Assembly: GCF_901933205.1 (NCBI RefSeq)
Contig: NC_044590.1
Location: forward strand, 10,195,501 to 10,259,500
Direction: 5' to 3'
Source: Camarhynchus parvulus
Lineage: Eukaryota; Chordata; Aves; Passeriformes; Thraupidae
DNA: 64,000 nt
Part shown: one piece after another, positions 46,147 to 58,330 of the stretch
Layout of the letters: each line of letters starts with the position of its first letter
How positions within the stretch are numbered: the first letter of the stretch is position 1
Position numbers and translations under genes: made by a program
Notes under the pieces: generated by a model
What the model saw: only the letters and a program-made list of their open reading frames with translations
Told to the model about the DNA's origin: nothing
Database searches by the model: none

Positions 46147-49100
46147 ACACAAAAACCTGGCCTAAGAGTAGCTGTAGGCAAAGCAGCAACAAGGTGATTG
46201 CCTTTAAGAGGAAAAAGGAAATTGTCAAATATAAAATAGTCTGTAAAGGCAAGAGGAAAAATACCAGGCATTTTAATAACCATTAATCAAGTGACATCCT
46301 AAAAATTCAAACCATTATTGTTACTGGGGCCTTAAATGCTGGGAACCGATCTTTGATGATAAAAGGAGATCCAAGTATATGGAAAACACAAAATTCACAT
46401 TCAGATATTCTAAACCTTCCACAGATATATAGGATTTTAAAAAGTCTAATCTAATAAGCTACTATCTCACAATTTGTTAGAAATTAATTTACCATGTTTT
46501 AGTGAATACTTTTATTATATATGTTGAAACGATACATTGTTCTCCCTCACATTCAAATTTCCTAGATCTTTTGCCAGTCGCCAGATTCTGAAGACAGGGG
46601 TTGTATTTCAAAATTTGCAGCAGAGATTTCAAAATCCTGGATGTTTCAGCTTCTCTAACTTTTCAGTTCTTCATGAGACCGAGAATCTGCCATAAAATAC
46701 CCTAAGCAATTTCCTACACAGGAACACAGATCAGTCACGGTTTAATATTAACAGCTAGAAAAAACAAATCCTACCCCACCTACCACCACAGCCAGACTCT
46801 GTGGTATAGTCTTGACACCTTGAAAAAGCATTTAAAAATACAAAAATGTTGGTAGAAAATTCCAATAATTATCCAGTGGGCATAAAGGAAACAAAACACA
46901 TCCTGGAAGTCATTTAGCATTTCTGCCTATTTATTTGGAATTTTTAGTCTTTCTGGCCAAGATATTTGTATAGAGCACTAAAGATGTGAGATAAGCCATA
47001 CAATTGGCCTAGCAAGGAAAAAAGAATATGGACGAGCACTAGGAAAATCTCAACAAAATTAGTGACTATTTAAATACTGAATATTCTTCCTTTGTTCAGG
47101 AAGTGTCTGTCCAACGGAAGGTCTCCTGTTCAAAACTGGTGTCATCTTGAATGCCAAAAAGGGAAGAAAAAGTCATTTATAAAACAATTAGAAATAAGGT
47201 TTCAGCCTTGGGGGTCTTCCTCAGGGCATGGTGAAACTGGGACACAGCAAAACTAAACAACATCCTGTTCTTCTTTAGCCTAAGGAAGGCCCCATGGCCA
47301 AAATGCCTTCTCTAATTTAATTTTGTATTTCTGACAAACAGGTTGACCCTTCCCCTGCTAATTACTGCTCTGCAAGTTGCCACTCTGCACCAAGTTTGTC
47401 CCTTCATTTTTAGAGGTCACACACAACATAAAGCATTTATCCAAGCTATCTCCAAATCCCACACCTTCGTTTATGTCTGGAACCATCAGCTTTGTAATGT
47501 TCACTTTGGGAGAGGAGGGAAGCAATATAACTAATTCTCCACTGCCTTTCCCTGCTGTCACATCAACTCTCCTGGGCAGGAGGATGAAATGCTACTGGTA
47601 GGGCTTTGCATGACTGGATAAGACCAGCCAAGGTGCAGAGCAGTGGAGAATAGGACCCAGCAATTTGAGGATGTCATCTGTAAAAAGGAAGAATGGTTTC
47701 TGTCACACAAGTTTATTGCAGCCCAGAAATGTCTACAGTAACTGTGGGCATATAATGTGATGTGCAAGGCTTTTATGAATGAGACCCTTGTGGCTTCTTG
47801 TCAGAACTGAATCTGAAGTGATGACAGGACATTTGTAAGTCTTTCCTGGGATGCTGAAGGACTTCCATAAGGGAACATCTTGAAGATTGGGCTCTCGAGG
47901 CTTTCATTCAAGAGGAGTCCTTCCAAAAGTTGTTGAAGGTTTTTGGTAAGAAGCAGCAGAGAGAGAGAGACCCTCAGAAGCACTGAGGGACCAGAAGTGC
48001 AGGGTTTGAACTCTTTGTGTGTCACTCACAGGAATGAGGCCTCAGGGTCAGTGACAGGACACTGCAGGCCAAGTTTGGGGAAAAACAAGCAAACTCACAC
48101 CTTCCTACTGCTGCTACTGACATTATCCCTGTCAGAAACATGGTAATCACTCGTCTGATGCCTAACTTGACTCCCCAAGTACATGAACAGTTGGTGTAAT
48201 TTCTCTCCACGTGCAAGTTTTCAAAAAGTTGTAAAAAAAAAACAACAAGAAGGCCACAGAGGGCCCCTTCTCCCAGGCATTGCTGAGAATGGGGGTGCAA
48301 ATTGGATTTTACATCTGCTCAGCTCCACTTCACACAGACAGACAGACTGCAACACAGCAAGCTCCTGCAAGACCTCAGCTGTGGTTGCACCACCACCTTC
48401 TCCAAGTCCCTACAGCCTGGTGTTCACACAGCCTGGGAAGCGGCTGATGAGTAAATTACTAATGCCTAGCTTAGGCAAAGGTATAGATACACTTGTACAT
48501 TTCATATTTTGGAGTTTTTAAACAGTAATTAAGAAGGCAGTCCAAGTTCCAATTCTTGGTGATCCACCCTGTCCCAAAAAGCTGATAAGCATCTGTACCA
48601 TGTCTGTAGAAGAATTCTGCTACCAACCTGGGACACAGAAAAAGCCTTTATTCCAATTTACCAGAAATATGGTCACAGGTAGAAACACTGACAAACCAGA
48701 AATCATAGAAGCATGAAAAAGTATGAAAAGCATTCTCTTAGCCCTTAGTCTGAGTGTTAGAGCAGAGCACCTGGCAACAGAACCTTCTCCAGAACAGGGA
48801 ATTTATCCTGCAGAGGCTTCAGCATGAGCTGCTTCAACTCAGATAAGCCAGCTCCAGCACACATGCTCCCAGGAATTGTTATTCATCTCTCCCTGGTATC
48901 TTCAAAATACACTTGAGGATTTTTTGTTTTGCCTCTCTGCACCCTTGTGCTGCTCTTTGGCTTCTCACCATTTGACATCAAGCTCACTGTCAGCTTGGCA
49001 GCATCCCTGTTTCCAAGAATGTCTATATCTAAACTTGCTGGAAGCTGTACAGCATCCGATTTTCCTGAAAAGGATGAGCCTGTATGAAAGACTCAGTTTT

Positions 49101-49799
49101 AAAAAACAGCACAGACGAAAGTTTTCATCCCTGGTTCCACTGATGAAATCAGTGTGAGCCTGCTCAGCTATATTCCCTGTCTGTAAAAGGAATCTAACAT
49201 TTGCCACTATCACGGGGAGGTTTGATCACAGCTCATTAGTGCTCCTGCAGCAATTAATGTCTGGGTGAGAGACCTCAGTGGGAAAACAAAGACACCTCTC
49301 AAGGGGGAACATTTCTGCTGTGCCTCAGCCGGAGCAGAGCAGCACCCATGGGGGAGCCAGACTTGAGAAACGGGAGGGAAAAGGCAAAGAGAGAATGTGG
49401 CTTAAAAAAAAAAAAACAACACAAACAAACAAACAAAACAAAAAGCAAGTTAGCTCTTTTGCTGTTAAAATCCCATCACCTTTACATTTATATGTGCCTT
49501 AAATATCAGCCGTGGGATTGTCACTTTAGGGTTGTCATTGTCTTGTTTTCCAAAATGTTCACAGAATTAACACAGTTGTTCACCCTCACTATGAAAGAAA
49601 TACAGGGTTTTGAGGCAGGAGCATTTTGTCCGAGGCTCTGAGGCAGTGTCACTCAGCTCGGTTCCAATCCACCCTTTGGTGGCATTTGGCACAGCTGTGC
49701 CCAGGATCTCCCCAATGCCCCTTCCTCACCAGCCTCAGCTGACCCTGCTTGCACCAGGGCATCTCCTCTGCCACGGGCCTGAGTTGATTTTAAACAAGG
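46147..49799. other. Unique DNA, no gene recognised
   Basis: No gene or known transposon. A GA-rich word (GAGAGAGAGAGA) lies near 47959, and an A-rich/(AAAC)n tract lies at 49404-49445. A small piece at about 49195-49300 (CTATCACGGGGAGG, CTCATTAGTGC, GCAATTAATGTC) resembles the candidate elements elsewhere but is too short to call. Confidence 0.55.
49404..49445 (+). repeat. Poly-A/(AAAC)n simple repeat
   Basis: Thirteen A residues are followed by repeated ACAAAC words. It may be the decayed tail of a retroposed sequence, but no recognisable body or target duplication lies upstream. Confidence 0.75.
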
Positions 49800-50010
49800 T
49801 GCACTCCCTTTAATTGAAACTTTGGGCATGAAAAGTTTATTAAGTCAGACAGCGAGAGCACAGAGAGCAGCGCAGGAATTGCCCTCGGGCTGATCCTGCC
49901 CAGCTCGACATTAGGTGCTGTTACATTTAATTGCTGCTGAAGACAACTCAGTGCTTAATCACACGTTCAACCCTCCCTGTGACACAGGTCCTTTGTTAGA
50001 GACAGATATT
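49800..50010. promoter_or_regulatory. Candidate conserved regulatory element
   Basis: CpGs remain at GACAGCGAGAGC, GCAGCGCAGG, CCTCGGGC, GCTCGAC and ACACGTTC. They are interleaved with AT cores: CTTTAATTGAAAC, AGTTTATTAAGTC, TTACATTTAATTGC, GTGCTTAATCAC and TATTCAAATAAATTTGC. The TAATTG and TTAATCA words are homeodomain type. There is no coding signal. Confidence 0.35.
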
Positions 50011-50779
50011 CAAATAAATTTGCAGAAGCATCTTTAAACTAGAAGCTTTACAAGATGAGGAAATTATCAATGCAACTCACAGGATTGAAAGATTAAAGCC
50101 AGGAGAATTCAAGCACTCGTTCATACAGCAACCATATTTTGTAATTGTATTCACTGAAGACTCAGAACTACAACTGACCAGGAGCATCAAGTTCAATAAT
50201 GAAAGTATCATTAAAAACTGTAAATTGTTCAGGGATTTTCAATGGATGCAGAAAGAGCTGTAATTACACAAACAGTAATTTAAAAGAATAATATGCTGGC
50301 CAGAAAAATATTACAGTTTAAAAGATGAAAAAAAAATCAAAGTTTTAAAAACTGAGAACAGGGGACTAATGGAATAAACAGATTATCAACAGACAAAAAA
50401 TAAGCAACCTATTATAAAGAAACAGCACCAAATCCCCTATAGTCAGGAATTCACTCCCTGCTAAATACAAACATCAAAACTACACTTAGAGACACTGAAA
50501 AAGCAGGAGCGTTTCACAGACACTTGAAAAAAAGACACTGATGTGTGCAAACCTCTCCTAAATGCTACAGCTAGATCAGAGAGTGTAACAAAGGATTGTG
50601 GCTCCTTGGTTTGATCAGATGACTTCTCATCAAGCAACTAAATCATCTGCACTATCTTAGGCCATCTGCCAAAGGTAAAAAAAAAAATTGAAAATTAAAT
50701 GAAATCAACAGGTCAAGATAACAGAGACCAAAGGGTTTTAAAGGAACCAGTGCACTGTTAACTTTTTAATACATCACAG
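50011..50779. other. AT-rich unique DNA, possibly decayed CR1 upstream part
   Basis: The composition resembles the CR1 relic that follows (A-rich, many AAAA words). I cannot align any block of it to CR1 text, so the element's left limit is left at about 50780. Confidence 0.45.
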
Positions 50780-51265
50780 CAAACAACCTCGTAAATGCCA
50801 AAAGTTGCAGGATTGCCAACATAATTTCCATTTGAGAAGAGTTAAGGATGACTCCAGAGCAACTTGGACCAGCTAGTCTAGCCTTAATAACTGACAAAAT
50901 CTTAACAGATTTATTTGTGGACTATCAATAAAGAATTGCAGACTGGAACTACAATTGTGATGTTTCATGGAAAACTGGTTTAAACAAACCACTCTTATCT
51001 TTTTTTGGCCAGATGACAAGACTGATTGATAGAAGCAGCTGTGATAATAAAGTGGACTTGGACTTCCCCAAGACTTCTGACTCAGCTGTACCTAAATTCT
51101 TTTTTAAAGCCCCATATTCTAGTCACCAAAGGGATTAAATAAATGGTTTAGAGACTGACTTCAAACTGTAGCTGTTAGAGGAGAGCTACCAGGGAGTACA
51201 GCAAGAATCAGATTCAATCCAAGCCTCTTCAGAATCCTACAGAAGTTCAAGGTAGAAATTAAATT
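50780..51265 (+). mobile_element. Ancient CR1 LINE relic, reverse-transcriptase region
   Basis: Sense-strand CR1 ORF2 text is detectable despite heavy decay. Blocks in order are AAGGATGACTCCAGAGCAAC then TTGGACCAGCTAGTCTAGCC near 50845-50885, TATCAATAAAGAATTGCAGA near 50925, TTTCATGGAAAACTGG near 50963, AAACAAACCACTCTTATCTT near 50984, and then 51052-51087. That last stretch translates as VDLDFPKTSDSA, the reverse-transcriptase motif A (usual form V.YLDFSKAFDTV, with the first catalytic Asp in LDF). Frames are broken throughout. The nearest relatives that I know are the turtle-type CR1s, as for the relic at 39800; the two could be pieces of one subfamily. Limits are approximate. Confidence 0.7.
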
Positions 51266-53640
51266 CATGGTTAACAGAGGACAAAGACTGGAACAGGGGA
51301 AAGTTCTGCTTTTTTGTAGGCTGATATCAATAGTGACCAGAAAATTATTAAAACAAAATATGAGTTATTGAGGGCAAAACTCTTCTAAAGAATATTATTC
51401 CTCCTACAGCCACACCTACCAGATGGCTGTTCAGCCTGCACCCTGATATTCCTGCAATTAAATCTTCTATCTCTCAGGTTTGGGCTGTCTGTCTCCAGCC
51501 AGGCCAGAGCTGCTGGCACTTTCCAGCAGCACTCCCAGTAAACAAGGGCAAAATGAGTTCACACCTGACAGAAGAATCCCAGCAGACCTGCTTAAGCTAC
51601 GAAAAAAACCCTGATTAATGCATTCACTGCTCACTTATTGAATGTGCTCTCATACAATCCTGTGTCCCCTCCCACAGTCTATGAACAGTATTGTTAATTA
51701 GCAAGATGGAAGTAATGCAAAATAAAATGCCCTGACAGTCCCTGAAATGTTAATATTTAGTTCAAACCCACATCTCAAGCTGAATAAAATGTCAGCAAGG
51801 TTGAAAGCAGCACATTCAGTAATAGATGTAAAGCTGGATGTAAACAAGTGACTTATGACTGAAACATGGGTAATTGGATTCTGCTTCAAGTTCTCATTTT
51901 ACCTTTTTGCACAACACTTTTCCTGTGCAACCAAAGCAGGCCAAGTGTCCCAAGTCTCCACAGGAGGCAAGTTCCAGTCTGGTTTTATGTCCTGCCAGGC
52001 CCTTCATTTAAACATTCTCTGATCCAATGCAGACAGGAATTAAATACAGCTGCTCTTCTGGTGAGTCCTAGCCTCATAAATGAATGTTTAAGTGGTCTAA
52101 TGGAGGACCATATTTAAGCCATACCAGGTTAGGTGTCCCCATGGCTTTGTGCAGCAGCATGCAGACACCAGCCCTGGCAACACGACAGCCAGCTCAGACA
52201 GGAGTGTGCTGACTCTGCTTTCACACTGCTCCTCCTCCTCAAAAAGGGCCCAACACACCATTGTAAGCTGTAACCTAAATGTAAAAGACCAACTTTTTAT
52301 TCCAATGCATCACAAGACCAGCAATCTACTTTCCTTGGCATATTAAAAAACACAGACATTACGCCACTGGAGATTTTTGTGATCACTTCACAATATAACC
52401 TAGTGTTTCTAAATTCCTCACTTCAATATTTCCCTCTAGAAAGTAAGAGTAATTGCTTTCTTTTTACACAAATCTCATTGCTACAACACTTGAAGGACAC
52501 AAAACTGCCCAGCATCAGTGCTGTTCTAGACATAAGAGGCTAAACTTCCCTGGATTTTATGGCAAGTCAGAAGCACCACTGCTCTGCCAACTTCTCCTGC
52601 TGTATTCAGCCACAGCTACTCCCATCATTGCTGTAAACAGGTTCTGGGCTCACATTCCTACAGGAGAACAAATCAATGGTGTGGAAAATGGCAGGGGCTG
52701 CAGGGCTCACCCTGGGAGCCACCCCTACCCCAGTAAGACCAAGGGGGTTCTCTCTCCTTGCCTGCTTTGTACCACAGGCCTTGGACCAGCCACCCAAACA
52801 GCTTCCTCTTCCTCAAAGTCCTTTCAGGCATCAGCCTCACCTTTAGAGGCTGTCACAACTGGAAGCAGCCTTGAGGGGCTCTGGAGGGAAACTGTGGGAT
52901 GGTGCAGAGCTGGGACCAGCTGATGTGCTGGGCTTGAGAGCCACGTCTGGGTGGGAATGCTCTGCTTTGGGAAGAGCTGCCAGGGTCAGGCTGAGCTCCT
53001 GCCAGAGGCTGAGGGAGCTCTCAACAGAAGTGCCTTGCAGATACAGGTCTGAAGGTGCTATCTGTCCAAAAGGGCTCATTCTGAGACTTCAGGCCTGCAT
53101 GGGCTGATGTACTTTGATGAGTGGTGATAAATAAGAAGCAGGTAAGTTCATCTGTTTGCTGCACATGGAAAGCATTCCTATTCTGTATTGAGTGATGATC
53201 AGAAATAGATAAAATCTGCTGAGGAGGGCCCTGAGAGCCTCCTGCCTTTCCTCCCAACACCTGTGTGCTGACAGCTTTTACAGCTGATCCTGAAGTCAGC
53301 ACAGACCATGTAACACCTGCTGGAACACGCTGCCCCATCCTTGTTGAGCAACCCATTCCATTTACTAACACCGAAAAGACTTCCACCAACATTTTTACTA
53401 AGGTTTCTTGGATTATGGGAAGGGTTATTTGCTTGGGTTTTGTGGGGTCTTTTTTTTATATATATTGCAAAACTGCAAAAAGTCAGCGTGCTGTTCCACA
53501 TCTCCTCTTGCAAAGCTTTACCTCAGCCAAACATAGCCCACTTTCCAAAACATGCTCACCTTTGGCTGATGCAGCTTGGGGTTTCCTTGTGCCTACACTG
53601 CTCTGAAGGAGAGGGCAGGTAGGTCAGAGGACTTCAAGGA
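51266..53640. other. Unique DNA, no gene recognised
   Basis: No gene is recognised. Frames of 120-156 codons occur near 52453-53392 in GC-richer DNA on both strands, without domains. No repeat text was identified. Confidence 0.55.
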
Positions 53641-53900
53641 GAAGGAACTGCTGAAACCATCGCTAAGGTCCCCATAAATATTCCCCGTGGACCTCATTAC
53701 ACATTTGAGCAAACATTACCTTCACTCACACAGCTAAATTTCCTGTTTGCTTGGCTGATCAATTCCTCATCAAATTTTAATGTGGGGTTCAGGCCGTCTG
53801 TGGCAGTTTTAATTAGCCCTAAGATTGCACAGCGTTGGAGGCAAAGCTGAGAACCATGGAAGTCGCCTCTGCCTCGATGGAAAGGTGGAAGGGGGTTGGG
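53641..53900. promoter_or_regulatory. Candidate conserved regulatory element
   Basis: CpGs persist at CCATCGCTAAGG, CCCCGTGG, GGCCGTCTG, CAGCGTTGG, GTCGCC and CTCGATGG. AT-type cores stand between them: CATAAATATTCC, GATCAATTCC, AAATTTTAATGTGG and GTTTTAATTAGCCC. There is no open frame of note. It lies about 60 bp upstream of a CTCF-like motif. Confidence 0.35.
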
Positions 53901-53957
53901 GAAGAGATGCAGATGAAGAGGCCAAGAACTAATTAGCTCTTGTTACTAGGTTAAGCC

Positions 53958-53970
53958 TGCTCTCTAGTGG
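53958..53970 (-). promoter_or_regulatory. CTCF-like motif, one mismatch
   Basis: The minus strand reads CCACTAGAGAGCA, which fits CCASYAGRKGGCR at 12 of 13 positions, the exception being A for G at position 10. It has the same orientation as the two motifs at 7.8 and 9.6 kb. Confidence 0.35.
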
Positions 53971-56900
53971 TCACATCACACAGCAGTACAGCATGGGAAA
54001 AGCCTGGAGAAAACAGAGCCTGAAACCGTGGCTGGATTCCTCTCCATTAAATATGAGCGGGATAAAAATGCACTGTATATCCTGCCTGCCCCTGCTGCTG
54101 CAACTTCCAGCATTTCTTTCCCCTGTAAACACTCCTGTTTTCTTCCTTCACTCCAGAAATATGAATATTTTTATTGGTGCTCTGTTTTGGCAGGAGAGAA
54201 GAGCACAATGAGCTGCAGCTATTTAACCAAACACACTGTGCTCCAGTCCCACAAACTGCTTTGAATGATGAAGAACACACAACCCATGCACCCCCTGTCC
54301 CAAGCCAGCAGTCAGAAATGAGTACCAATGGTCCATGGCATCAGCCAGGAGTATTGTGACCTGCAGTTGGCTGCTGCAACCCTGAAGTTCTCTGCATTTT
54401 GCTGTCATTACATTAAAGCATCTCATTTAGCCGAGTTTAACCTGCATCCTTTGGCACTGAAGGCAGTCACATCACTTTGATATCCAGTACAAGCAGGATA
54501 AAGAAACCAAATATCCAGCATGATTTCTCCCACCCTTAATGCAAACAAGATAAATCATATCAACACTGAAATGTAAGGCTTTGATCAGTGCTGTTTCCAT
54601 CAAGCAGCACTGCTGTGTTTCCCAAAAAGTACCTGCACATTGCACCAGGGGTAAGCAAGAGCAGCTTTCCACAGCAAATTATTAGTGAATTTATCAGCAG
54701 ATGCTGCTGCATGGCAGTACCTGCTCCATTGCAAACCCAGGCACAGCCAATCTCAGGTTTGTGTAGCTTGATAGGAACTGAATTATGCAGCCAAACTTCT
54801 CCAAAATTCATTTGATTCATATCCAGGCTGGAGAAGTGTAACTTATGTAAGAATCTGTACAGACTTTTTGAAAATGCAAAAAAAAAAAAAAACCAAACTC
54901 AGCTGAAAAGAACTGAAAGTGAAACAAATGTCTTATTTCCTTGCAGCTTGGGAATAGTTATTTTAAGTATTAGTCTGCACACTGCAACAGCAATGGATGT
55001 ATTGAAAACAGCTGCTCATTCCAGACAAACAGCAAACTATACCCTGTTCTGATTTGCTTGAAATGATAAGTTCTTTGAGACCCCATGGATAATATCAGCA
55101 CCTGCAAAGGTACCTATTTACCACAGAGACACTGTAGCATGTAAATCTGCTGGTGCTGCAAGGAATAACCAGTCCCTATCATTTCCAGAATAGATACCAG
55201 GCTAACCCAGCAAGTGCACATTTTCAGCCTCAAAGTATGGATTTTAGCTGCATATATCCATTAATAAATGGCAAGATGTTCAGCTTCAGTCTGACAGGCA
55301 GAAGATTTGCACTGTTACATGGAAAAGAGCAGAATAAATACTTAACCTGAGTCTAACCTCCCTGCTTGAAACCTAGATGCACTTAATTTAGCAAGTACAA
55401 ATTAATTAGTATTATTAAAATAGCACTTAACACCAGGAACAGGCAGGCTGCTAGTATTTAAAAAACACATTAGCTGCTCATCATAATCTCCCTGTCTAAC
55501 AAGGCCTGGACCAGGTAATGTTCTTTTTGCCTACACCAGGAATTACATGTTAAAAAATTTACAAACAAAAAATCACTCTTTTTCCAGATAGTGCTGGGCT
55601 CTAAACACCAGAACATCTTGATCCCATACTTTAGTATAAAACCTCCTCAGTTGGGAAAAAATAATAAAAATTAAGGAGTAAGGGGCAAATCAGAAAGGAC
55701 AAATACTACTTTACATATAGCTAGACAAAGATTGAGGAAGAAACATTCTTATCCAAAATTAATTTACAAGACAAATAAGTATTTTTTATGAGCAAATGCA
55801 TCAGGGAAGAGATTACTCATCCACTTCTAATTGTTTGTAAAATTTCCAAAACCTTTATTGCTACAGATTATGTCAAGCAGCAGAAGCACTTTTGCTTTGC
55901 TTCCCTCCTCCACCTTTCACAGATAATTTTCATCTGTATTTGCTTGGAGTTTCCTTGAATATAAAAAGCAACTATCCCCAGGCTTTAGTCATTTTGTTTA
56001 AAAGCAAAAGAGCCCACATGTAAGTCAATACAACTGCATTAGCTCCCACAGTAAGGTGAATTCCAGCAAGTCCAAAAAACTTTGATTCCCATGTCAACAA
56101 GTCTTTCACCTCAAAGCATTCTACAAGCCAGTTCTCATCTCAGAAACTGTACAAACCTGCATGTTCCAGGCAAAGGCATCCTCCCCACAGCCCCTGGAGA
56201 GCAGGATTTGGCCTTTTATTTGTTGCTTTGCTCCCACCCCAAGTGCCACCACAGCTGCTGTACATCAACACTGATTAGAGCCAATAATGTTCAAATACAG
56301 ACTCCCACCTGCACCAGAGGGGCAGGTTTGGGGGGATTTAGTGGGTGGATAAGGAGAAACACCCTGTTTCTTGCAAATAATCTTTTGGGATGCTGATGGC
56401 TTCAGTCCTGTGCTGTTTGCCAGCTATAGGATCAGAAGTGATGAGCCACAGATGTCAGAATTTTTAATAGTGATAAATGCACTGCAGCCAGCTCCAGCTT
56501 TAGCTGCCACTGCAAACACTTCTCACTGAGCCATCACTCCTTCCCCCAGCCCAGAGCTCGGGTGCTGACAGAAAACCAAGGTTTCTCTGGCCCCACAAAC
56601 CCAGAGCCACCAGCAGGCTCAAGGAGGTGTCATTTACCACAGGCAGCTTTCATTTCCAAAGGGTTTCCACTGTCAAGAGTTGTCCCCAAATCAATGTTAT
56701 CAATCCTACTTGTGATTTTACAAACTTCAAAGGGTTAAGACAGCAAGCACATTTATTGACTGGTGCTTCTTGGTAGGTTCAGTAAAGCATGACTGATTAG
56801 AGCCCCCAGTTCTAAAGAGCCCAGCTTTGTGAGGCTGGAATAAATGGGAGTCTGTCAATAACTCAGATCCAGGCATATTGACATAGTTTACAGCCTCAAT

Positions 56901-57619
56901 AGGCAATTAACACTTTACAGTGGATATTACCCAGTGGCCTCCCCATGTTTTACTGCACATTTTCTGCCGTCAGCTGCAATATTGAAGGTTTGGAATAAAA
57001 ATTATATTGGACAGACAGCACCTTTGTTCAGCTGCACAAAATTTTTTTTAACATCTGGGAAAGATCACAGTTTCATTCCTCTTTATTCATTCTCTCACAC
57101 CCCTTGTTTCACTTTCTCTCTCATTTACAGTTCCTAGCCTGCATTGGTGAACTTAAGAAACTCACTTAACTAAGTAATTACATTGGTTACATACCAAAAC
57201 TCCCTGGGGAAACCCCAAAAGAGTGACAACCCCAGCCTCTTCTCCTACCATGGGAGATGCTGAACAAGTTCATGAACAAATGCCTCTTTGGCAGACAAAT
57301 TATACTGACAAACAAATGAAATCATCCCAGAGCATTTGAAGCAGAAATAGCTGAAAAAATATTTCACAATCATCTCTTGTAGCCAGGTCCAAGACTGTAT
57401 CCCACTTGGATCAAGACAGAACTGCAACAGAACTCCTACCAGCTGCATATGCACAGGAAAAAAAGAGGGAACAAATCCACAGGAATGTGGATTCTTGCTT
57501 GGCTGCCACTCTGTTTAGCCCTGGTGAAACAGGCTGATCACTTTGACAGCACTGTGACAGTCCTTTAGCTCTGTTCTCCTGCAGCAGCACAGCACAGCTC
57601 AGGCTGGCAGGGAGCTCTG
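53971..57619. other. Unique DNA, no gene recognised
   Basis: No gene or known repeat. A 14-base A run lies near 54879. Short open frames occur on both strands and none is protein-like. Confidence 0.55.
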
Positions 57620-57702
57620 AGGGCACCCAGCCCACCTGTGACCCAGCACTGCCGAGGCCACTGCCAGCCCATGTCCCTCAGCACCACATCCACACCCATC
57701 TT
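57620..57702 (-). mobile_element. CR1 LINE fragment, 3'-proximal part, split by an LTR
   Basis: Read on the plus strand, CACTGCCGAGGCCACTGCCA near 57649 and GCCCATGTCCCTCAGCACCA near 57667, ending CATCTT, are the reverse complement of a CR1 3' UTR segment ('ccaagtccaccact...ccatgtccctcagtgccacatc'). The sequence stops abruptly at 57702, where the LTR begins, and the CR1 resumes at 58159. The outer left limit is approximate and the terminal ATTCTATG tail is not seen. Confidence 0.7.
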
Positions 57703-58158
57703 TGTGGTGTTGTGAGGTCCCCAGGATGAGGTGAGAGATGAGAATTTGATTCCATGTTCTCAGAAGGCTGATTTATTATTTTATGATATTATATTAAAAG
57801 AAATGATAGTTATGATTTTATGATATTATATTAATTATATTTATTTATTGTATTCTATTAAAGAAATTATATACTAAAACTATACTAAAGAAAGAGAAAG
57901 GCTACATCAGAAGGCTAAACAAGAATCATCATGAAAGCTCATTGACTCCTCCAAGTCCGACACAGCTGATGGTGATTGGTCATTCATTAAAATCAATTCA
58001 CATGAAACCAATCAAAGGTGCACCTGTTGGTAAGCAACCTGCAGACCACATTCCCAAACAATCAGATAATTATTGTTTTCATTCTTTTCTGAGGCCTCTC
58101 AGCTCCCCAAGAGAAGAAATGCTGGTAAAGGGATTTTTCAGAAAATATCATGGTGACA
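57703..58158 (-). mobile_element. Solo LTR of a passerine endogenous retrovirus, nested in CR1
   Basis: The 456-bp LTR is on the minus strand, where it runs from TGTCACC (58158) to CACCACA (57703). Landmarks on the minus strand are TGATATTTTCTGAAAAATCC, GAGCTGAGAGGCCTCAG, a CCAAT-type box in the promoter half, AGCCTTCTGATG, an AT-rich core, and the polyadenylation signal AATAAA (complement of 57772-57777). CAGCCTTCTGAGAACATGG follows. Flanks CATCTT (57697-57702) and CATTTT (58159-58164) agree at five of six bases, as expected for an old 6-bp target duplication. I know this LTR text from finch genomes. No viral genes are present. Confidence 0.9.
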
Positions 58159-58330
58159 CATTTTCTAAATCCCCTCAGAGATGGCAACTCCACCACAGCC
58201 CTAGGCAGCCTTGCCAATGTCCAACTACCCTTTCAGTGAAGAAATTTTTCATAATATCCAATCTAAACCTTCCCTGGTGCAACTTGAGGCTGTTCACTGG
58301 GATAAGAGCCTGGCCCTGGCTGTCTGTAAT
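58159..58330 (-). mobile_element. CR1 LINE fragment, 5'-proximal part, split by an LTR
   Basis: Plus-strand blocks GAGATGGCAACTCCACCACA, GCCCTAGGCAGCCTTGCC, CTACCCTTTCAGTGAAGAAA, TTTTTCATAATATCCAATCT and AAACCTTCCCTGGTGCAACT, then TGAGGC, are the reverse complement of the CR1 region next to the 3' end of ORF2. It continues the CR1 interrupted at 57702. Beyond about 58330 the match fades. Confidence 0.9.

Noticed and set aside
56310..56330. CTCF-like ACCAGAGGGGCAG
   Set aside because: It has one base too many between the AG and the GC of the core, and two mismatches to the consensus.
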